The position numbers were made by a program, and so were the translations under genes. Positions 14,128 through 23,279 of a DNA stretch of 46,824 bases are shown piece after piece. Numbering within the stretch: position 1 is the stretch's first letter; each line of letters opens with the position of its first letter. The DNA comes from JBFMGD01 sp040751775 (GTDB lineage Bacteria > Bacillota > Dethiobacteria > DTU022), in the NCBI GenBank assembly GCA_040751775.1, contig JBFMGD010000020.1, forward strand, positions 1 to 46,824. Reading direction: 5' to 3'. The notes below the pieces were generated by a model, which worked only from the letters and a program-made list of their open reading frames with translations, was not told the origin of the DNA and searched no databases.

Positions 14128-15930
14128 ATGCGTTACGGTTATCTGTTATGGGGCCTTCTGGCCGGTTTAACCGGCGCCCTGGCGGGGGCGTTTGTGCTCT
14201 GGGGCTCCTGGCTGCTGCCCGCCCTGGGGCTGCTCATGACCAGGGTCAGCCTGATCCAGGGGCTTTTCTCCCTCTTGATTATCGGCGCCTTGGGCGGGGT
14301 GATCTACGCCGCCTTGCTCCGCAGCCGCCGGCTCAGGCTTTACGCCACCCTCCTGGCGGGAGCCGGCCTCGGGGTGGTTCTCTGGATAGCCGGCCCCCTG
14401 GTGGCTGTGCCGCTAATCCTGGGCTTGCCGCCTCAGTTGGGCAGCCCGCTGGATCACTGGATGCCGCTGGCGGCGTTTACCCTCTACGGCTTGATTGTTG
14501 CTTTGCTCTACAGCAGGTGGAGCCTCGGGCAGTCGCGCGCCAGGTCTTATTACGCCGTGGGGCTGCTGGCTGTAGCGGCGGTGCTCACGCCCTTTTTACT
14601 GCGGGCGGCCGTCAGCACCGATCCGGAGGCGCTGGAACTGCCCGCTGGTTACCGGGCTGAAGTGGTGGCCAAGGGATTGACCTACCCGACCAGTATGGCC
14701 ATTGATGATAGCGGCGTGATTTTCGTCGGTGAAGCGGGCTATACCTACGGGCCGAAAACCACCGCGGCCCGGATCATGGCGGTTTTGCCGGACGGCAGGA
14801 TCCAAGAGTTGGCGAGTGGTTTTGACGGGCCTTTAAACGGGCTGGCCTTGCGGGAAAACAGCCTCTATGTTTCGCACCGCGGCAAGATTACCATGCTGGA
14901 TCTGGAGAGTGAAGAGATCGAGGACCTGGTCACGGACCTGCCCTCTCTGGGCGATCACCAGAACAGCGACCTGGTCTTCGGCGCCGACGGCGCGCTTTAT
15001 TTCGGCCAGGGCAGCGCCACCAACGCCGGAGTCGTCGGATCGGACAACTTTGTTTACGCCTGGGCGGACCGTTACCCTGATTTCCATGACCGTCCTTCCC
15101 GAAATTTCACCCTGACCGGTGAAAACTACGAGTCTAGCGATCTGAGCACCGTCGATCCCGCGGATACCAAAACCACCGGCGCTTTCGCTCCCTTCGGCCA
15201 GTCCAGGGATAAAGGGGAAACGGTGGAAGGTGTAGTGCCCGCCGGCGCCGCCGTCTACCGTCTCGACATTGAGACAGGGAAGCTCTCTGTTTACGCCGAC
15301 GGACTGCGCAACCCGTATGGATTGTTTACGGCTGATGACGGCACGATTTATGCCACCAATCTCGGTTACGACGACCGCGGCGTGCGAGCGGTTAAAAACT
15401 CGCCCGACTGGCTGGTACGCTTGCGCGAGGGCGCCTGGTACGGCTGGCCGGATTTTGCGGGAAAAATAGCTTTGACGGAGCCCATATTCGCCTCCGAACG
15501 CGGGGTCAACCGCCGGCCGCTGATCGTTGACCCCCCTCCCGTGGAAGCTCCCCTGGCCACCTTCCCGCCGCATTACTCACCGATGAAGCTGGCCGCGGCT
15601 CCCGACGGCTTTCCCGACCCGGGGCTTTATGTTGCTATTTTTGGTGACGGTCAACCGCTCACCGAAGACCTTGCGGAGCTGGTGCCCACGGGTGTGCTTA
15701 AGGTTGACCCGGCAACCGGTAAATACGACTGGTTCGTGAAAAACAAGGGGCAACCGCGCGACGGGCGTGACGGCCGCGGTCTCAAGCGGGTGATTGATGT
15801 GAAGTTCAGCCCGGACGGCGAGGCGCTCTACCTGCTCGATTTCGGAGTGATGGAATTCACCGACATGGCCCCCAACGCCATCCCGCACACCGGAGTGCTC
15901 TGGAAAATATACAAAGAAGACGGCTCTTAA
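14128..15930 (+). CDS. Membrane-anchored PQQ-dehydrogenase-like beta-propeller
   Basis: This 600-residue protein has about five hydrophobic helices in its first 165 residues. The remainder is an extracytoplasmic domain starting near ELPAGYRAEVVAKGLTYPTS, the opening of glucose/sorbosone dehydrogenase-type beta-propellers. Repeated blade-like motifs follow: GVIFVGEAGYTYGPKT, GPLNGLALRENSLYVSHRGK, DGALYFGQGSATNAG, YADGLRNPYGLFTADDGTIY, WYGWPDFAGK and VDVKF-type strands near the end. Whether it binds PQQ or is an enzyme at all is uncertain. The start at ATG 14128, after GGGGGTG, is preferred over the open frame from 14053, whose residues are polar and unlike a membrane start. It is preceded by a terminator, so it is probably a separate unit. 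Confidence 0.78.
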   Translation: MRYGYLLWGLLAGLTGALAGAFVLWGSWLLPALGLLMTRVSLIQGLFSLLIIGALGGVIYAALLRSRRLRLYATLLAGAGLGVVLWIAGPLVAVPLILGLPPQLGSPLDHWMPLAAFTLYGLIVALLYSRWSLGQSRARSYYAVGLLAVAAVLTPFLLRAAVSTDPEALELPAGYRAEVVAKGLTYPTSMAIDDSGVIFVGEAGYTYGPKTTAARIMAVLPDGRIQELASGFDGPLNGLALRENSLYVSHRGKITMLDLESEEIEDLVTDLPSLGDHQNSDLVFGADGALYFGQGSATNAGVVGSDNFVYAWADRYPDFHDRPSRNFTLTGENYESSDLSTVDPADTKTTGAFAPFGQSRDKGETVEGVVPAGAAVYRLDIETGKLSVYADGLRNPYGLFTADDGTIYATNLGYDDRGVRAVKNSPDWLVRLREGAWYGWPDFAGKIALTEPIFASERGVNRRPLIVDPPPVEAPLATFPPHYSPMKLAAAPDGFPDPGLYVAIFGDGQPLTEDLAELVPTGVLKVDPATGKYDWFVKNKGQPRDGRDGRGLKRVIDVKFSPDGEALYLLDFGVMEFTDMAPNAIPHTGVLWKIYKEDGS

Positions 15931-16172
15931 AGCCAATTTACATCTGCGCTGTCCCCATATTCGAAAGAGCTTCTAAGGCCAGTGTGGCAATACAGCTTCG
16001 TGACGGGCTTTCCGGCTTTTAGGGATGCCTGAACGAAGCTTGTTTTCTTTAAGAAGCTGACCTCTTATTGCCAAAAGCAGGAATCTGCTTTCTGCTGCAG
16101 AACATTTTATATATCACGCTGTAAACGAATGACTTCATAATTTGCCTGGCAAAAGGAGTGTCCATCCATTTA

Positions 16173-17144
16173 ATGAACCCGTACAAGCATCAAAAACAGG
16201 CCAGCTTATTCAAACGTTACGAAGGGAACCCGATCATCACGCCCGAAAGCTGGCCTTACGAGGCCAACGCCACTTTCAACCCGGGGGTGGTCAGACATAA
16301 TGGAGAAACCATGCTCCTGGTACGGGTGGAAGATATGCGCGGTTTTTCGCATCTTACCTTTGCCCGCAGTAAAGACGGCAAAACCGGGTGGCAAATTGAT
16401 AATGTCCCTACCTTAAAACCCGACCCTTCGTTTCATGAAGAGCAGTGGGGCATCGAAGATCCCCGTATTGTCTGGCTTGAAGATCGCCAGGAGTATGCGG
16501 TAACCTATACTTCATTTTCCAAGGATGGTCCGGTGGTTTCGCTGGCCCTTTCCAAAGATTTGCATACTTTTGACCGCCGCGGCCCCATGCTGCCGCCTGA
16601 AGATAAAGATGCCTCACTTTTTCCCAGGTTGATCAACAACCGCCATGTTTTGATTCACCGGCCGATCATTCGCGGGGAAGCTCATATCTGGATCGCCTTT
16701 TCACCGGATTTAAAATACTGGGGGGATCACCGGATTCTGATTCCCGTTCGTCCCGGTTGGTGGGACAGCACCCGGGTCGGTCTGGGGCCGCCGCCGATCG
16801 AAACCGATGAAGGCTGGCTAATCATTTACCACGGGGTGAGAATCACCGCCTCCGGCAGCCTCTATCGGGTCGGCTTGGCCCTGCTGGACCTGGATGAACC
16901 GTGGAAAATTATCCGGCGCTGTGATAAGTGGATTTTCGGCCCGCAGGAAGCCTATGAGCGCGTCGGAGACGTGCCGGGTGTCACTTTCCCCACAGGGACG
17001 GTGGTAGACAGAGAAGAAGGCAAACTGCATCTTTATTACGGCGCCGCCGACACTTCGGTCTGCATGGCCACGGCCAAACTGCAGGATTTGGTGCAGTTTC
17101 TCCTGTCGTGCCCTAATCCACAGGATGAATGCGTCCTCTGGTAA
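16173..17144 (+). CDS. GH130-family mannoside phosphorylase-like protein
   Basis: This 323-residue five-bladed propeller protein belongs to glycoside hydrolase family 130. Most members phosphorolyse beta-mannosides to mannose-1-phosphate, some hydrolyse them. Seen are YEGNPIITPESWPYEANATF and NPGVVRHNGETMLLVRVED near the N-terminus, the catalytic-Asp block WGIEDPRIVWLED (about residues 91-103), WDSTRVGLGPPPIETDEGW, YHGVR and LHLYYGAADTSVCMAT. GGAG sits 14 bases before ATG 16173. A GTG at 16158 overlaps that site. The next genes (GT4 and a GDP-mannose fusion) make a mannose-containing substrate likely. The exact linkage cannot be read. Bases 15931-16172 hold no gene. Confidence 0.88.
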   Translation: MNPYKHQKQASLFKRYEGNPIITPESWPYEANATFNPGVVRHNGETMLLVRVEDMRGFSHLTFARSKDGKTGWQIDNVPTLKPDPSFHEEQWGIEDPRIVWLEDRQEYAVTYTSFSKDGPVVSLALSKDLHTFDRRGPMLPPEDKDASLFPRLINNRHVLIHRPIIRGEAHIWIAFSPDLKYWGDHRILIPVRPGWWDSTRVGLGPPPIETDEGWLIIYHGVRITASGSLYRVGLALLDLDEPWKIIRRCDKWIFGPQEAYERVGDVPGVTFPTGTVVDREEGKLHLYYGAADTSVCMATAKLQDLVQFLLSCPNPQDECVLW

Positions 17145-17199
17145 AGAATTGCAGGTGCGTAAGCGTGCCCGTTAAGGGTTAGAGGGGAGCTATTATTAG

Positions 17200-19536
17200 A
17201 TGTACGTCAGCAAACAGACCCAACCGTTGAAAATAGCTTTTGTGTCCACATTCCAGCCTCGTCAGTGTGGTATTGCCACCTATGCTTTTGACTTGTTTAA
17301 CAGCATCAAGCAGTTTTACACGCAAGAAAGAGGCGTCGGGGAGCAGCAGGATCTCTGCGAAGTAGTCGCTTTGAATAATAACCTGCAAAACTATAACTAC
17401 GGCAAAGAGGTCACTTTTCATATTCGGGATCAGCACCGGGGCGATTACCGGAGAGCAGCCGACTTTCTTAATCTTTCACCGGTAGACGTGGTCAGCCTGC
17501 AGCACGAGTTCGGTATTTTTGGGGGAGATGACGGCAATTACATCCTCAATTTTATCAGCGCCTTAAAAAAACCGCTGGTGACCACGCTGCACACGGTGCT
17601 GCGCGAGCCCACTCCCGGCCAAAAAAAGACCCTCGGTTTAATCTGTGAAAAATCGGTCATAATCGTGGTGATGGCTCGCATGGCGGATAAACTGCTCAAA
17701 GAGGTTTACGGGGTGCCGGATAAAAAAATCGCCATGCTGCATCACGGTGCTCCGGATGTGCCTTTTCTGGACTCCTCATACTACAAAGACCAGTTGCAAG
17801 CTGAAGGAAGAAAAGTGCTGCTTACTTTCGGCCTGCTTAGTCCCGGCAAGGGACTGGAATATGCCATCGAAGCCATGGAGCATGTGGTTGCCGCTGTCCC
17901 GGATGCCCTCTACATTGTTTTAGGAGCGACTCACCCCGAAGTTAAAAGGCGCTATGGTGAGCAGTACCGTCATTCTCTGGAGAAGATGGTCCGGGAAAAG
18001 GGGCTTCAGAACAACGTTACTTTCTTTAATCAATACGTAACCCTGGAGCGCCTGGTCCAATTTCTGGTGGCCACGGATATCTACATTACGCCGTACATCA
18101 GCCGGGAGCAGGTTGTTTCCGGCACATTGGCCTACGCCATGGCTTGCGGAAAGGCGATCGTTTCGACTCCTTACTGGTATGCCGAGGAAATGCTGGATGA
18201 GGGACGGGGTTGCCTGGTGCCGTTTAAAGACAGCGGCGCCATGGCCGGCGCGCTGATCAAGCTGCTTCAGGATGAAGCGCTGCGCAACCGCATGCGCAAA
18301 TTGACCTATCAATTCGGCCGGCAAATGGTCTGGCAAGAGGTGGCCGGCGAATACAGCGCCGCTTTTGAAAGCGCGCGCCATGAGTATAACAGTTATGCCA
18401 TCGCCTTGCCCCAGAGAGCAGCGGTTACCCGGCATGCTGTTCTGCCCGAGATTAACATGCAGCACTTAAGAAACCTCACTGACGACACCGGGTTGTTTCA
18501 ACATGCCGTATTCAACGTGCCTGATCGCAGTCACGGCTATTGCACCGACGACAACGCTCGCGCGCTGATCGTGGCCGTGCAGAATTGGCAGCTGTTTAAA
18601 GATGAAACGATTTTACCGCTCATAAACGTTTACCTCAGTTTCATGCACAGTGCTTTGCTTGAAGACACAGGCCGGGTACACAATTTTCTATCTTACCAGC
18701 GCTGCTGGCTTGACGAACAGAGTTCTGAGGACTGCCACGGACGCTACCTCTGGGCCCTGGGCTACGTTATCGCCTACCCTGTCAGCGAAGCAGTCTTAAG
18801 CCTGGCGAGCCGCCTCTTTAAGGTGGCGGTTGGGGCGCCGCTAGCCTTCACCTCTCCCCGGGCGTGGGCTTTTTCGGTTCTCGGTGCCCTCTACTACCTC
18901 AAACGTTTCGGAGGCGACACGGAAGTGAGGGCCCTGGTTGCCGACTTATGCTCCAGGTTGCGTCAACAGACCACGGCGAACGCGACCGAGGACTGGTACT
19001 GGTGTGAGGATGTCGTCACTTACGATAATGCGCGTTTGCCCCAGGCCCTGATCGCCGCCGGGCATTACTTGAATGATCAGCAGATCCTTAATACCGGTCT
19101 AAAATCCTTGGACTGGCTTATTTCCGTACAGACGGATCCGGTTGACGGACACCTCTCGCTGATCGGCAATGACGGATGGTACCCGAGGGGCGGCGGCAAA
19201 GCCCGCTATGACCAACAACCCCTGGATGCCGCGGCGCTGGTGAGCGCCTGCTCCCAGGCATACCTGGCTACGGGCCAATTTCGCTGGCGCATGGCTATGG
19301 ATTGGTCTTTTAACTGGTTTTTCGGGAATAACGATGCCCGGCAGATCCTCTTGGACTATGCCGGAGGAGGCTGCTTCGACGGTGTCCAACCGGGCGGGAT
19401 CAACCGGAATCAGGGTGCGGAATCGACCTTATCCCTGTTGATGTCGCTGCATCAGATGCACAAAATAGAACATGAAGAGTTGATCCACCGGGAGGATAAG
19501 CAACCACCTGCGGCAAATGAAAGTGAGCAAAGATAA
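17200..19536 (+). CDS. Two-domain protein: GT4 glycosyltransferase plus alpha/alpha domain
   Basis: This is a 778-residue protein. Residues 1-400 form a GT-B glycosyltransferase of family 4: IAFVSTFQPRQCGIATYAFD, SLQHEFGIFGGDDGNY, LLTFGLLSPGKGLEYAIEAM, DIYITPYISREQVVSGTLAY and the sugar-nucleotide region AMACGKAIVSTPYW. From about 420 the sequence changes to a helical domain with RSHGYCTDDNARALIVAV, CHGRYLWALGYVIA, WYWCEDVVTYDNARLPQALI and AESTLSLLMSLHQMHK. This looks like an alpha/alpha toroid of the type found in glycosidases. GGGGAG about ten bases upstream supports the ATG. Lying between GH130 and GDP-mannose genes, it is likely a mannosyltransferase, perhaps for a storage or surface mannan (inference). 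Confidence 0.85.
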   Translation: MYVSKQTQPLKIAFVSTFQPRQCGIATYAFDLFNSIKQFYTQERGVGEQQDLCEVVALNNNLQNYNYGKEVTFHIRDQHRGDYRRAADFLNLSPVDVVSLQHEFGIFGGDDGNYILNFISALKKPLVTTLHTVLREPTPGQKKTLGLICEKSVIIVVMARMADKLLKEVYGVPDKKIAMLHHGAPDVPFLDSSYYKDQLQAEGRKVLLTFGLLSPGKGLEYAIEAMEHVVAAVPDALYIVLGATHPEVKRRYGEQYRHSLEKMVREKGLQNNVTFFNQYVTLERLVQFLVATDIYITPYISREQVVSGTLAYAMACGKAIVSTPYWYAEEMLDEGRGCLVPFKDSGAMAGALIKLLQDEALRNRMRKLTYQFGRQMVWQEVAGEYSAAFESARHEYNSYAIALPQRAAVTRHAVLPEINMQHLRNLTDDTGLFQHAVFNVPDRSHGYCTDDNARALIVAVQNWQLFKDETILPLINVYLSFMHSALLEDTGRVHNFLSYQRCWLDEQSSEDCHGRYLWALGYVIAYPVSEAVLSLASRLFKVAVGAPLAFTSPRAWAFSVLGALYYLKRFGGDTEVRALVADLCSRLRQQTTANATEDWYWCEDVVTYDNARLPQALIAAGHYLNDQQILNTGLKSLDWLISVQTDPVDGHLSLIGNDGWYPRGGGKARYDQQPLDAAALVSACSQAYLATGQFRWRMAMDWSFNWFFGNNDARQILLDYAGGGCFDGVQPGGINRNQGAESTLSLLMSLHQMHKIEHEELIHREDKQPPAANESEQR

Positions 19537-19573
19537 CAATGCATAAAATGATTTGCAGGGAGTGATTATACAT

Positions 19574-22500
19574 ATGTACGTAGTGATACTGGCGGGAGGC
19601 AGCGGCACTCGCCTTTGGCCTCTCAGCCGGGAGCATTTTCCCAAACAATATCTGGCCCTGGAGGAAAACGGGGCCAGCCTCTTTCAGGAAACAGTTGCCC
19701 GGGTGCAAGGGGTAGTGCCTGCAGAGAACATTCTGGTCGTGACGCATTGCGATCAGGCGGCGGAAATCCGGCGCCAGCTGTCCATGATCGGACACGAAAA
19801 AATAACCCTGCTGGAGGAGCCGCGCGCCCGCAATACCGCTCCCGCGATCGGGCTGGCGGCCTGCTATCTTCAGTATTATCATGGACCGGAAGCGGTGATG
19901 GCCGTTCTGCCCTCGGATCATCTGATCCGGGAACGCTCGCAATTTGCTGCTCTGCTTCAGCAGGGAGCGTGCGCGGCTGAAAAATTCGGGTTGGTCACTA
20001 TCGGCATTCAACCGGACTATCCGGAAACGGGTTACGGCTATATCCGCCGCGGCAGTCGGTTGAATGATCATACCTACCGGGTGGAGCGGTTTGTGGAGAA
20101 GCCGGACCTGGAAACGGCTCGATTATACCTGCAAGAAGGCGGCTACCTCTGGAACAGCGGCATGTTCGTGTTCCAGGTAGGCCCGCTGCTTGATCAGTTC
20201 CAGCGCCATCTGCCGGCTGTGGCCGCTTCTCTAAGTAAACTGGAACTGCCCGCCCTGGGCGGGTTGGAAACTGTTTACAACGAAATGGAGAGCATCTCCA
20301 TCGACTACGGTATCCTGGAAAAGGCGGCGCAGGTAACCGTTATCCCGACCGGGTTGACCTGGAGCGATGTCGGCAGCTGGGAGGCCTACCACCGGGTTTC
20401 GGATAAAGACGAAACGGGAAACTGCCTGCAGGGTGAGGTCCTGGCCCGGGATACCCGGAACAGCCTGGTGATCGCGCGTTCGCGGCTAACCGGCGTGATC
20501 GGGGCTGAAAACCTGGTTGTGATTGATACCGATGATGCTTTGTTGGTCTGTAGCCGGGATAAATCGCAAGATGTGAAAGCGCTGGTGGACGAGCTGAAAG
20601 AGCGGCAGGCGCCGCAGTGGCTGCGGCACCGCACCATCTACCGGCCCTGGGGCAGTTTTACCGGGCTGGCTATGGACGAGTCTTTTCAGGTCAAGCGGAT
20701 CACAGTAAACCCGGGGGCGCGCTTGAGCCTGCAAAGCCACCGTTACCGGTCCGAACACTGGGTCGTGGTCAAAGGAGAGGCGCTGGTTACATTGAACGAG
20801 GACGAGGTTATGCTTAAAAAAGGTGAAAGCGTTTATATTCCGGTTCAAGCCCGGCACCGGCTGCATAATACCGGGACAGAGCCGCTGGAGTTGATCGAGG
20901 TGCAAAACGGTTCTTACCTGGGGGAAGACGATATCGAGCGTTACGCAGACGACTACGGGCGGATCGCCGGGGAACACCCGGCCGCCGCGGAACATACGGC
21001 CGTCCAGGAAACCGATCCGGCCGGGCGCTGTTTTCAACAGTGGTTAAACCTCCCCGACCTGGACGACGCCACCCGGGCGGCGCTGCGGGAAATGCGGAAC
21101 CAACCTGAATTAATCCGTGAGCACTTCGGAGCGACACTCGCTTTCGGCACCGGCGGCATGCGGGGAGTGATCGGCCCCGGCCTGAACCGGATCAATATCT
21201 ACGTGGTCCGGCGGGCCACCCAGGGCTTGGCCGATTATATTAATCTCTCAGGAGTGCCCGGCAGCGGGAAAAGCGTGGCCATCGCTTACGACACCCGTGC
21301 GTTTTCCCGGGAGTTCGCTGAAGCGGCGGCCCTGGTGCTGGCGGCGAACGGCATTAAGGCGCTGCTTTTCGACGGGGTCCGTCCCACACCCGAGCTTTCT
21401 TTTACAATCCGGCAGCGCGGCTGCGCCGCGGGGATCGTGATTACCGCCAGCCACAACCCGCCTCAATACAACGGTTATAAGGTTTACGGCCCCGACGGCG
21501 GGCAGGCGGTGTCGCCGTTTATTGACGAACTGGTGGAGGCGATCAACGCGGTCGACCTGTTTAGCGGCGTGCGCGTGATGCCCCGGCAGGAGGCTGAAGA
21601 GCGGGCGCTTCTGGAGATGATCGGCGCGCCTATCGACCGGCTCTACCTGGAAGCGGTGCGCTCGCTCTCATTGAGCAGACCCCGGGCAAAGGTGAAGGTT
21701 GTCTACACGGCGCTACACGGCACCGGCGCTGTTTTGATCCCGCCGCTGCTCCGGGAAACCGGGTATGTGGAGCTGACGGTGGTGGAAGCGCAGATGGTGC
21801 CGGATCCCGGTTTCAGCACGGTCAAAGTGCCGAACCCGGAAGAGCCGGCTTCCTTTGCCCTGGCCCTGGAAGAGGCGCGGCGCGTGGAGGCGGATCTGGT
21901 CCTGGCGACGGACCCGGACGGCGACCGGGTGGGTTGCGCCGTGCGCGATGAGCGGGGCGATTATGTTCATTTAACGGGCAACCAGGCCGGCGCTCTGCTG
22001 CTCGATTATATCCTGGGGCGGATGACCGGACGCGGCACGCTGCCCTCCGACGGCGTGATGGTGAAAACAATCGTCACCGGAGACCTCGGGCGGAAAGTGG
22101 CGGACGCGTACGGCATCAGGACTGAAGAGACGCTGACCGGTTTCAAATTTATCGGGGAAAAGATCAAGGAATACGAAGCCGCCGGAGCCGGCAGCTTTCT
22201 CTTCGGCTATGAAGAGAGCTACGGTTACCTGGCGGGGACCTTTGCCCGGGATAAAGATGCCGTGGGCGCGGCCTTCCTTTTGGCCGAGGCGGCGGCGTAC
22301 TGCAAGGAGAGAGGGCAAACCCTGCTGCAGGTGCTGGAGCAGCTCTCCCGGCGGCACGGTTATTTCCGCGAAGATCTGGTGTCGCTCGAGCTGAAAGACA
22401 TGACTGAAGCGGACCGCTTGCTGCAAGCTTTCGAAGAGATACCTGCGGTATTGGCCGGCTTGAAACCGGCGGAGAGGCGCGATTATGACCGACGCAAGGG

Positions 22501-22726
22501 CTGGAACCTGTTGACCGGCGAAGAGCTCACCCTGACGCTGCCCCGTTCCAAGGTGCTCTATTACCGGATGGACGACGGCTCCTGGTTCTGCATCCGCCCT
22601 TCCGGCACAGAGCCGAAAATAAAAATTTATTTTTCAGTATGCGCCGCCGGCGGCGACGAGGCCGACCGGAAACTGCAGCAGCTGAAAAAGGCCGTCCTGG
22701 CCGTCGCCGGTATGGATAATGTGTAG
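19574..22726 (+). CDS. Trifunctional fusion: GDP-mannose pyrophosphorylase / phosphomannose isomerase / phosphohexomutase
   Basis: This is one 1050-residue polypeptide. Residues 1-350 are a type II mannose-1-phosphate guanylyltransferase (LAGGSGTRLWPLSREHFPKQ, VLPSDHLI, FVEKPDLE, LWNSGMFVF). Residues about 355-460 are a cupin phosphomannose isomerase (RPWGSFTGL, RYRSEHWVVVKGEALVTL, YIPVQARHRLHN). Residues about 490-1050 are a phosphoglucomutase/phosphomannomutase: FGTGGMRGVIGPGLNRINIY, catalytic-Ser loop TASHNPP (about 623), metal loop ATDPDGDRVG (about 780), GYEESYGYL, and phosphate loop RPSGTEPKIKI (about 1008). Together they cover fructose-6-P to GDP-mannose. The mutase half resembles PgcA, so it may also use glucose phosphates. 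No stop or frameshift lies between the parts. ATG 19574 follows GGGAG. Confidence 0.93.
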   Translation: MYVVILAGGSGTRLWPLSREHFPKQYLALEENGASLFQETVARVQGVVPAENILVVTHCDQAAEIRRQLSMIGHEKITLLEEPRARNTAPAIGLAACYLQYYHGPEAVMAVLPSDHLIRERSQFAALLQQGACAAEKFGLVTIGIQPDYPETGYGYIRRGSRLNDHTYRVERFVEKPDLETARLYLQEGGYLWNSGMFVFQVGPLLDQFQRHLPAVAASLSKLELPALGGLETVYNEMESISIDYGILEKAAQVTVIPTGLTWSDVGSWEAYHRVSDKDETGNCLQGEVLARDTRNSLVIARSRLTGVIGAENLVVIDTDDALLVCSRDKSQDVKALVDELKERQAPQWLRHRTIYRPWGSFTGLAMDESFQVKRITVNPGARLSLQSHRYRSEHWVVVKGEALVTLNEDEVMLKKGESVYIPVQARHRLHNTGTEPLELIEVQNGSYLGEDDIERYADDYGRIAGEHPAAAEHTAVQETDPAGRCFQQWLNLPDLDDATRAALREMRNQPELIREHFGATLAFGTGGMRGVIGPGLNRINIYVVRRATQGLADYINLSGVPGSGKSVAIAYDTRAFSREFAEAAALVLAANGIKALLFDGVRPTPELSFTIRQRGCAAGIVITASHNPPQYNGYKVYGPDGGQAVSPFIDELVEAINAVDLFSGVRVMPRQEAEERALLEMIGAPIDRLYLEAVRSLSLSRPRAKVKVVYTALHGTGAVLIPPLLRETGYVELTVVEAQMVPDPGFSTVKVPNPEEPASFALALEEARRVEADLVLATDPDGDRVGCAVRDERGDYVHLTGNQAGALLLDYILGRMTGRGTLPSDGVMVKTIVTGDLGRKVADAYGIRTEETLTGFKFIGEKIKEYEAAGAGSFLFGYEESYGYLAGTFARDKDAVGAAFLLAEAAAYCKERGQTLLQVLEQLSRRHGYFREDLVSLELKDMTEADRLLQAFEEIPAVLAGLKPAERRDYDRRKGWNLLTGEELTLTLPRSKVLYYRMDDGSWFCIRPSGTEPKIKIYFSVCAAGGDEADRKLQQLKKAVLAVAGMDNV

Positions 22727-22740
22727 ATAAACATGCCGCA

Positions 22741-22932
22741 TCAGAAGGAAAAGATGTATGGTATAATAAGGTTATTGCTCGAACATCGCCGGATGTTTCA
22801 CTCTTTATGCTATCTGAAATAAAAGATGAGATTGAATCTAAATTGAAAAGAGAAATAGATTTGATCCATGCCCCAGTAGATGAGAATTCTTTAATCAAAT
22901 TTAATAAGGTTGTTGATATTTATGAACAATAG
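22741..22932 (+). pseudogene. C-terminal remnant of an MNT-type nucleotidyltransferase (MntA-like antitoxin)
   Basis: An open frame without a clear start ends ...LFMLSEIKDEIESKLKREID, LIHAPVDENSLIKFNKVVDIYEQ and stop. This matches the C-terminal pattern of small MNT nucleotidyltransferases (strand with VDL/IDL, then IYE). The GSxxxGxxxxxSDID nucleotide-binding part is absent, so only the end survives. The DNA is much more AT-rich than the gene before it. Its stop overlaps the next short gene by 11 bases, the arrangement usual for mntA-hepT pairs. The stump starts 14 bases after the mannose fusion gene. Confidence 0.55.
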
Positions 22933-23071
22933 AGACGACCAAATAGTAAAAAAGATTCTTCAAGAGATAAACATAGTAGAAGATTTAATGGCAGGATATG
23001 ACTTAGTAAATGACATCCCAAGATTAAAGGTACAATTAAATGATATACTGAAAAAAATATTTAAAGGATAG
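22922..23071 (+). pseudogene. Internally deleted HepT-like (HEPN) toxin gene
   Basis: This is a 49-residue frame. MNNRDDQIVKKILQEINIVE matches the N-terminus of HepT/DUF86 HEPN proteins, and VNDIPRLKVQLNDILKKIF matches their C-terminus. The roughly 70-residue middle, including the R-x4-6-H RNase motif, is missing. The join lies around AGYD/LVND. The product cannot be an active toxin of the usual kind. With the upstream MNT remnant it marks a decayed type VII toxin-antitoxin locus acquired by transfer (inference from base composition). Bases 23072-23411 hold repeats but no gene. Confidence 0.6.
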
Positions 23072-23168
23072 TTGGTAGTTTATTGGAAAACACCCATCCT
23101 TTTTTTATGCCAAGAAATGCCAACAAATTGGTGTTTGCTTCTCTCATCATTTTATAGGTTGCCTCAGA

Positions 23169-23186
23169 GGCACGGCATGCCGTACC
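23169..23186. repeat. GGCACGGC palindrome, second copy
   Basis: GGCACGGCATGCCGTACC is an 18-base palindrome with one mismatched pair, related to the element at 9012-9031. Confidence 0.55.
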
Positions 23187-23279
23187 CCTGAAGAGGAAGT
23201 CAGGTTTATGGGGCACTATCTTTCCGCGCTGTTGCCGGTAGTTAAGGGTAGATGAGACACCTCAAAGTCCCCTCGTTCA

